NCBI GenBank assembly: GCA_025449115.1
Contig: JAHLKC010000055.1
Coordinates: forward strand, 62,001-126,000
Source: Chytridium lagenaria
Lineage: Eukaryota > Chytridiomycota > Chytridiomycetes > Chytridiales > Chytridiaceae
Length of the DNA: 64,000 bases
Reading direction: 5' to 3'
Made by a program: the position numbers and the translations under genes. The notes under the pieces were generated by a model. It was not told the origin of the DNA and ran no database searches. It saw only the letters and a program-made list of their open reading frames with translations. Each line of letters starts with the position of its first letter. Position 1 is the first letter of the stretch. Positions 58,259 through 64,000 of this stretch are shown in pieces.

Positions 58259-59948
58259 ATGCGCATAGCCTTCATCATCGCCCTCCTCGCGTCCACGGCC
58301 GGTCTGGCGTCCCCTCTTCCTGGCATGCCCTTCAATGCTGCCCCTCAAGTACACGACATGGCCTCTCCCATAACACCTAATGATGATTTCAATCCCATCG
58401 TAATCAATACACCCTCTGACGATTCCTCTCCTAACGAGCACCCCGCCGCGTTAGATGATTCTCTGTCTACTGAACCCATTGATCCTGAACCCATTGATCC
58501 TTTGACCGAACATAATGACTTTCACACTGAACCGATTGATTCTCCGACGAACCTAATGACTTTCTCGGCGAATTTGACGACTTTCACACCGAGCACACTG
58601 ATCCTCCGGCAGAGACTAATGACTGGCCTACGGAACTCACTGATCATCCCGACGAGCCTAACGACTTCCACACCGAGCCAATTGATGACTTTCCCGCTGA
58701 GCCCATTGATTTTCACGCCGAGCCTTTTGATCCTCCAACCGAACCCAATCACTTTCCCGGCGAATTTGACGACTTTCACACCGAGCCTACTGATCCTTTG
58801 GCGGAGCCTAATGACTTGCCTACGGAACTCACTGATCATCCCACCGAGCCTAATGACTTCTACACCGAGCCAACTGATCCTCTGGCTGACGCTAATCAAT
58901 CTCCGGCTGAACCTAATGACACTCACACCGAGCCGACTGATCCTCCGGCGGAGCCTATTGACGCACACACGGAACACATTTATCTTCCCGCCGAACCTAA
59001 GGACCAGCCCACCGCAACCACAGAGTCTCCCATTGAGCTCACCGACTCTCCCATCAAGCCCACTGATCATTCAACCAGCGAACCTTCTGAACTTACAACC
59101 ACACTCATTGATTCTTCCCCAAAACCCACGGTTGACTCTTCCCCAAAACCCACGGATCCCAATGAAGCAACTACAAAACTCACTGAATCTTCTTCCATTG
59201 AATCTATAGACTCTTCCCCAAAACCCACGGTTGATTCTTCCCCAAAACCCACGGATCCCAATGAAACAACTACAAAACTCACTGAATCTTCTTCCATTGA
59301 ACCTACTCCAACTACTCCAACTGACGGAAAATCCACCGAACCTTCCAACACTCCTACCGCATTCACTGATTCTCCCATCAATTTCACCGAATCTCTCACC
59401 AAACCGACCAGCTCTCTAATCGATCCCACTGGTTCTCCCATCGATCCAATTAATAATCCCATCACAACAACCGAACCTCCTCCTGAGTCAACTGACGTCC
59501 TACCAAACCCACTGACCTTTCCACTGGCCCTCCCACTCCCACGTCTTCGCTCACTGAATCCCAGACCTCCACCACCACCATCATCCCACCTCCAAAACTA
59601 CCATCCCAAACTCGTCCACCATCCCTCCTCGACTTCATTTCTCCCCCCACAACCTGCATCACAGAAAACTGCCCAACCCGATTCGAACCAGTCTGCGGCT
59701 CCGACTTTGAAAACTACAACAACGCTTGCGGGCTCCGTAATAGCGCTTGCGCCGATCCCTCCCTCACCCAGATCTTCAATGGTCTCTGTCCTGATAGCTG
59801 TGAAAGAGGTTTCACTTGCCCCACCTACTTGAATCCCGTTTGCGGATCTGATGGTCAAAGTTATATTAACGCATGTGAACTCAGTATCGTCACTTGTGGG
59901 GATCCTTCCATCACTCTGATCTCTCGTGGTGTATGTCCTGATCTCTAG
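58259..59948 (+). CDS. Secreted stalked protein with two C-terminal Kazal domains (K6), frame-broken
   Basis: Signal peptide MRIAFIIALLASTAGLAS followed by PLPGMP. A stalk of about 430 residues comes next, built from short acidic Pro/Thr units such as EPNDFHTEP and EPTDPPAEP, then Ser/Thr/Pro units (DSSPKPTDPNE) including a 33-residue tandem repeat. Two Kazal domains close the protein: CITENCPTRFEPVC with SDFENYNNAC, and CERGFTCPTYLNPVC with SDGQSYINAC; the C-terminus is GVCPDL. Predicted P1 residues are Thr in both. The frame breaks near 58543 and again near 59505, where CCAAACCC replaces the recurring CCAAAACCC of the PKP motif, so one A is missing. The stalk looks suited to heavy O-glycosylation and could hold the inhibitor at the cell wall (inference). 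Both Kazal domains lie in a third frame, so they are easy to miss. Confidence 0.8.
59111..59308 (+). repeat. 99-bp tandem repeat in the K6 stalk (two copies)
   Basis: Two copies with a 99-bp period encode the 33-residue unit containing DSSPKPTVDSSPKPTDPNE and TTKLTESSSIE. They differ by only a few bases, so the duplication is recent. Confidence 0.88.
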
Positions 59949-60985
59949 AAGGGCTCACACCGCCACTTTTCCTTCGACAAAGTTGTTACCACAAAGACCG
60001 CAACCCAAGCATTTACTAGAATTTTTTCAAATCGTTTCTCCATTTCGTCCACTATATAGTGCCCCGAGCTTCCAATACCAATATAGAAGTGAAGAACGAA
60101 CCGGCTCCTGCGGCTCCCATAACAACATCCAAGGGCGTGATTCATCACTCAATCCTCTCATTTTTAGACCCAAGATTCAGTCTCAACTTTTCGTCTTTTC
60201 CTACTGTTTCTGAATATTCATGTTTTAGAATATATAAATATAAAACGTTCATCCAATCTACACGTTGAAGGAATGACATGGGCTGGATTGTCCATACTCT
60301 GTTCTGATCATGACAATGGACGGACGACGAAGCGCTCTTTGGCACCTCTAAAAAAAAATGATTTTTGGTGATGCTGCATTGATACATGGCATGTCATGAT
60401 CAACACCAGTTGAGTTGAAGGCCGCTGCTTGTCCTCAAAGTCATCGTACCCGCCTCACATCCACATACCCAAGACCACCCCACTCTGACTCCAGTTCTCT
60501 GGCATATTCTGTCTTCTGGACGGTGGGTCGCGAGTCCTTAACCTTGTAGTGTCATGACTCGTTTTTCTTGTCTTTTTTTTGTCTTCTCCAAATTCGTCCT
60601 TTGTTAGGGGTTTTACGTCCTTGGGGCACCTTTGGGGTTTTCACGAAAAACCCTTTTTTCACGGCATTATTCGCAATAAAAAATGGCACTGCCCGCGCAA
60701 AGTCCTATGTATGTCTGCAGCTTGTATCATATCGGTGTGAGTAAATGGCGCAAGACAACGTCAAGCCGAGTCAGGATATATGACAAAAAAACCCCTAACC
60801 GTGAGTCCGTCAAGCCGATTAGTGTTTTCTGCTACCCACCAACTCATTAATCTTTATCAGGAATATCCTGGGTATTCGAAACATTTGGCGCATACAAGCT
60901 ATTGTTTCGACTCAATGTGAAGCTGTTTTCTGCACACCGTAAACTCTCGGCGATTAAAACGCGCTCAGCCTACCTGTCCGTCGAG
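59949..60985. other. Intergenic
   Basis: 3' flank of K6 and upstream region of the four-Cys gene L2. Nothing recognised. Confidence 0.5.
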
Positions 60986-60992
60986 TATAAAA
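60986..60992 (+). promoter_or_regulatory. TATA box of four-Cys gene L2
   Basis: GAGTATAAAATCCCC, about 90 bp before the ATG; identical TATAAAATCCCC string to K3. Confidence 0.75.
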
Positions 60993-61081
60993 TCCCCTCT
61001 CCTTCCACCTATTTCCCCATATCAACACACAACACATTTCATTTCACAACCGCCTATATACTCCACAAAACAAAACTAAAC

Positions 61082-61514
61082 ATGCTCGCTATCGCCACCA
61101 TCATCTCCACCCTCCTCCTCACCACCATCTCCGCAGCCCCTCTTCCCGGCGGCCCTCCAACCGCGACCCCTGCGTTAACGTCGGCTACGTCCCGTCTGCG
61201 TCTCCGACCAATTCACCTTCTACAACGCTTGCTACTACCGCGAAGCCATGAAAACCAACCAAGAGCTTCGTCGCGCCAACGCTAAACCCGTCGCGGGTCC
61301 CTGCAACGACTGGCCGATGCGTCTCCCGCTCCCGAGCCTGTCGACCCTTGTGTGAACGTTGGGTATGCGCCAGTGTGCGCGCATCAAGGCACTTTTTACA
61401 ACAGGTGTTACTTTGAGGAGGCAAGAAGACTGTGGAGGAGTTGAGGGTGCGGATGTGACGGTTGTGGAGGGGCCTTGCAATGACTGGCCGATCCCCACTG
61501 CAGCTTCACACTAA
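61082..61514 (+). CDS. Secreted two-repeat four-cysteine Kazal-like protein (L2), frame-broken
   Basis: Paralog of the gene at 24.5 kb. Signal peptide MLAIATIISTLLLTTIS, then AAPLPGGPP. Two repeats can be followed across frames. Repeat 1 has PC.NVGYVP, PVCVSDQFTFYNACYY, EAMKTNQELRR and GPCNDW. Repeat 2 has DPCVNVGYAPVCAHQGTFYN, RCYFEEA, EELRV, and closes GPCNDW before PTAASH. Each keeps four cysteines and lacks Kazal C1 and C5. At least three single-base frame changes occur (near 61190, 61320 and 61430), all within about 430 bp, so the gene may be a decayed copy or a poorly assembled one. Cysteine positions are conserved across all breaks. Confidence 0.72.
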
Positions 61515-62125
61515 GCTGTGATCTCATATTCTTTTTTTTTGTTCCCTCACTTTTTTGATGTTGTTCAGACCTCCTATGATGTCTTCTTCTTTCCTCATAT
61601 CATTTGTTTGTTTTTAACCTGGTATGACCGCGATATGGGCCCTTTCCTCTCGTCATTCTCATAATTATGGTGTTGTTCTTCATTCTTTTGGTTTCCCCCG
61701 TCTACATAACGGCATGGACCAGTGCTCTTAATAGAATATGATCGTCATAAACTCTTTTCTCAAAAATATGCTAGAATACGTGATAGCTCGACCATACATG
61801 ATGTTGATAGAAAAGCATTATGGCGTTCGCATTAAATAATTTAGCATTGAATTACGGCATGAGATTCTTTAAACTCGTTGAGGTCAGATTGTTATACTTG
61901 AATTCCAATAATCGAAAACCCCGGATTGAATTGATATATCACCACTAACGATTTTAATACAATCAACACTTTTTACTTATGGCTGTTTATATGGTATCAT
62001 ACGCCGTTTACATAATATCATATGCCGTTGAGTTGAGTTCGTTGACGTGAATCGATATTATTGCCACAATTCTTCGTGTTGACTCACCGTTTTCGCTAAT
62101 TTTTTTTATCATCTCAAAACCAAAA
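61515..62125. other. Intergenic
   Basis: T-rich 3' flank of the four-Cys gene and upstream region of the next small gene. Nothing recognised. Confidence 0.5.
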
Positions 62126-62597
62126 ATGAAGACCAAGATACATCCGCACCTCCTCCACTCCAACCCAACCCACGTCACCATCAACAACGTCCTCATGCCG
62201 CTCAACCCAACCACAGGACGTCCAGAAGTCGGACCTGCCGTCCACATCATCAACGACAGAGGCACTCCCGTCCTTGGACCGCTGACTCCAGGAGAATCTT
62301 ATCGACTTGTTTGCGCTTGGGATGTAGGGACGTTGGATTGGGCCACTGCTGCTGCTTTGAGAGTGGAGAGGAGAAAGTGGGAGGAAGGGTTGGGGAAAAT
62401 GGCGGGCCTGGATGGGATCAAGGTTGTGGGGGACAACGACCCCAGAGAGGTGAGTTGATTGTGGTTGTTCTCTAGCTTTAGGGAGGCTGACCATAGGCTT
62501 GTGGTTCTAGGGATGCTCTACACTCGATGAGACCGCTACCAGTGATTTACACCAGCAAGGCGAACGCTACAGCCCATTACCCTTCACATCCTACTAG
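62126..62597 (+). CDS. Hypothetical protein, two exons
   Basis: No family recognised. Exon 1 (62126-62449) begins MKTKIHPHLLHSNPTHVTIN and includes LTPGESYRLVCAWDVGTLDW and a charged helix ALRVERRKWEEGLGKM. A 61-bp intron (62450-62510, AGAGAG|GTGAGT to GGTTCTAG|GGATGC) joins in frame to a short exon ending PLPFTSY. Total about 136 residues, no signal peptide or membrane segment. The clean splice and codon-like composition favour a real gene. Confidence 0.55.
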
Positions 62598-62819
62598 GCA
62601 AGCAAGAATTCTGAAGGAGTACTCAACATCAGCACCCGCAGTCTTCCAACACATTCAACCCCTACAACACCCACAACATATTCGCACACACACACATCAT
62701 CTGTACATATTTTCTTCTTCATATTTTAATAGGACATTAAAATAAACGCTGCTATATAGTTGACGGCCTTCCATCGCTTTCTTTTTTTTGACCCCATCAC
62801 CAGCATAAGCATCATCATC

Positions 62820-63077
62820 ATGGAAATTTCTTCAGCACCGTCACAGCCTCAACAATCTGCAAGAATCACCACCAAACGCTGTACCCGCACAACTCTCCAC
62901 CAGCAGCGCCTTATCCACCACACCCAATACACTGTCACACCCACCACACCCAATGTACCCGTAGATATCATATCTCTAGCAATTCCAGGAGTAGTGACGG
63001 TTGCAACCAACACCAATGCCGCAGCGTCCTCCGATGCTGCAAATGTCAAACGTACTTACAAGAGACGCTTGCTTTAA
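62820..63077 (+). CDS. Hypothetical small protein
   Basis: An 85-residue frame from the ATG of MEISSAPSQPQQSARIT, ending KRTYKRRLL. Composition is Thr/Ala/Val-rich with a basic C-terminus. No domain recognised and no supporting neighbour; it may be non-coding. Confidence 0.25.
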   Translation: MEISSAPSQPQQSARITTKRCTRTTLHQQRLIHHTQYTVTPTTPNVPVDIISLAIPGVVTVATNTNAAASSDAANVKRTYKRRLL

Positions 63078-63357
63078 GTCACCAGGGATGGAAAGGAGCT
63101 TTCTTTCTCAAGCTTGGACTTGAAGCAAGCCCATACCGACGTCCAAACCACCAGTGCACAAACGCCTTGCTCATCTTTAACAAACCCCTTCAGGTATGAT
63201 TGCGAGGATGTGAGAGTCTGCATTCCCAAAAAAGTTATCCAAGAATAATATTTATATAGTTTTAATGAGGTCAGCAGGCGACTAACAGACTGGCCGCGAC
63301 AAATGGAAGGCGCGGGTCATTACAGGTTTAAAGTATGAGATTCAAAAAGAAACCGGT

Positions 63358-63804
63358 CTAAAAGGCAGAAACAGGGCTGACGAGTAAGCAGATGATGGCA
63401 GAAGCAAACAATAGTTTCCACAAGGCGAAAGAAGACGTCTGGCGGGAAGCGTTCGACTTTTTAAGAAGAAAAGTGAGGGCAGTGTTCCTTTTTTCGTCGG
63501 ATATAATGAAAGAAGTACAAGCTTGGTCACCAGCGGCGAAAGGGAGGAGCTGACGTATTTCTGTAACAACATCAGCGCGAAGAGTGCTGTTGCCGGTTTC
63601 GGCACCGGCGCCTGTCCAACGGTGGATCCAGGTGGGGTTGGTCGTGGTCTCACATTCCAGACCTGTCTTGGCCTGTCCTGTCTTGGTGTCGACGCAATTG
63701 AAGGCAGTCAGGTTACCGGGCCATTGGGCGGCTGGCTTGCATCCTTCTGGCTCCTTCAAGTTGAGGAGGAGAGAGGATGATGGTGAGAGAGGCTGAAGAG
63801 GCAT
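63358..63804 (-). CDS. Putative cell-surface protein with C-terminal hydrophobic segment
   Basis: A 148-residue frame opening MPLQPLSPSSSLLLNLKEPEG, with several cysteines in the middle (GCKPAAQW, FNCVDTKTG, LECETT, DQACTS) and ending in a hydrophobic stretch (LWKLLFASAIICLLVSPVSAF). The tail resembles a GPI-anchor attachment signal or a tail anchor. The N-terminus is only weakly like a signal peptide, and a frame break there is possible. A TATA box lies about 57-63 bp upstream of the ATG. Family not recognised. Confidence 0.5.
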   Translation of the reverse strand: MPLQPLSPSSSLLLNLKEPEGCKPAAQWPGNLTAFNCVDTKTGQAKTGLECETTTNPTWIHRWTGAGAETGNSTLRADVVTEIRQLLPFAAGDQACTSFIISDEKRNTALTFLLKKSNASRQTSSFALWKLLFASAIICLLVSPVSAF

Positions 63805-63860
63805 GATGGCTGCTGTTGTTGTTGGGTTGGATGGGACGGTGAAAGTGGTGGGATGGGTGA

Positions 63861-63867
63861 TTTATAG
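63861..63867 (-). promoter_or_regulatory. TATA box upstream of the 63.8-kb gene
   Basis: Minus strand reads CTGCTATAAATCACC about 57-63 bp before the ATG at 63804, supporting that start. Confidence 0.5.
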
Positions 63868-64000
63868 CAGGAGGATGAAAAGGTAAAGATATTTTAATTT
63901 ATTTATCTCACTTTCAAAGCTGCCCCCCACTCATGCTGATTGCTGACTGACTCCCCTTAAGTTGCGCTACCTACCGAATAAGGTGATAGAGTTTAAATTC

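Overview
The window looks like nuclear DNA from a fungus, most likely an early-diverging zoosporic one (chytrid-type; inferred, not proven). Supporting signs are short GT-AG introns (about 50-170 bp), one trifunctional FOL1 gene (DHNA-HPPK-DHPS), a RICTOR homologue, a BLOC-1 subunit 2 homologue, a fungal LtrA-like membrane protein and a Helitron. The dominant theme is secreted Kazal-type protease inhibitors. Six genes carry classical Kazal domains (about 34 in total) and two more carry a four-cysteine Kazal-like variant (5 domains). All eight are intronless, have signal peptides and TATA boxes, and seven of the eight share a [SA]-P-[LVI]-P-G motif just after the signal peptide.

Layout: 1-3.1 kb, no recognisable gene. 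3.1-9.5 kb, two tandem paralogous C2H2 zinc-finger genes. 11.3-14.5 kb, two Kazal genes on the minus strand. 15,550-20,612, a complete but damaged Helitron with both termini visible. 20.9-25.2 kb, two more Kazal genes and a four-Cys Kazal-like gene. 25.7-36.7 kb, a conserved housekeeping block: LtrA-like, BLOC1S2, FOL1 (minus) and, divergent from it, RICTOR. 38.0-39.9 kb, a third C2H2 gene with an extra N-terminal zinc-ribbon-like motif. 40-50 kb, a gene-poor stretch with low-complexity tracts. 50-51.3 kb, a seven-domain Kazal gene. 52.3-56.6 kb, a flavin amine oxidase and a membrane-anchored GH20 hexosaminidase. 58.3-61.5 kb, a stalked two-Kazal protein and a second four-Cys Kazal-like gene. 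62-64 kb, small unknown proteins.

A caution applies throughout. Many genes that should be intact (FOL1, LtrA, RICTOR, GH20) are broken by single-base indels, mostly in G/C, A or T homopolymers. That points to uncorrected assembly errors, so the frame breaks in the Kazal and zinc-finger genes should not be read as pseudogenisation without checking raw reads. CDS coordinates given for such genes span introns and frame breaks.
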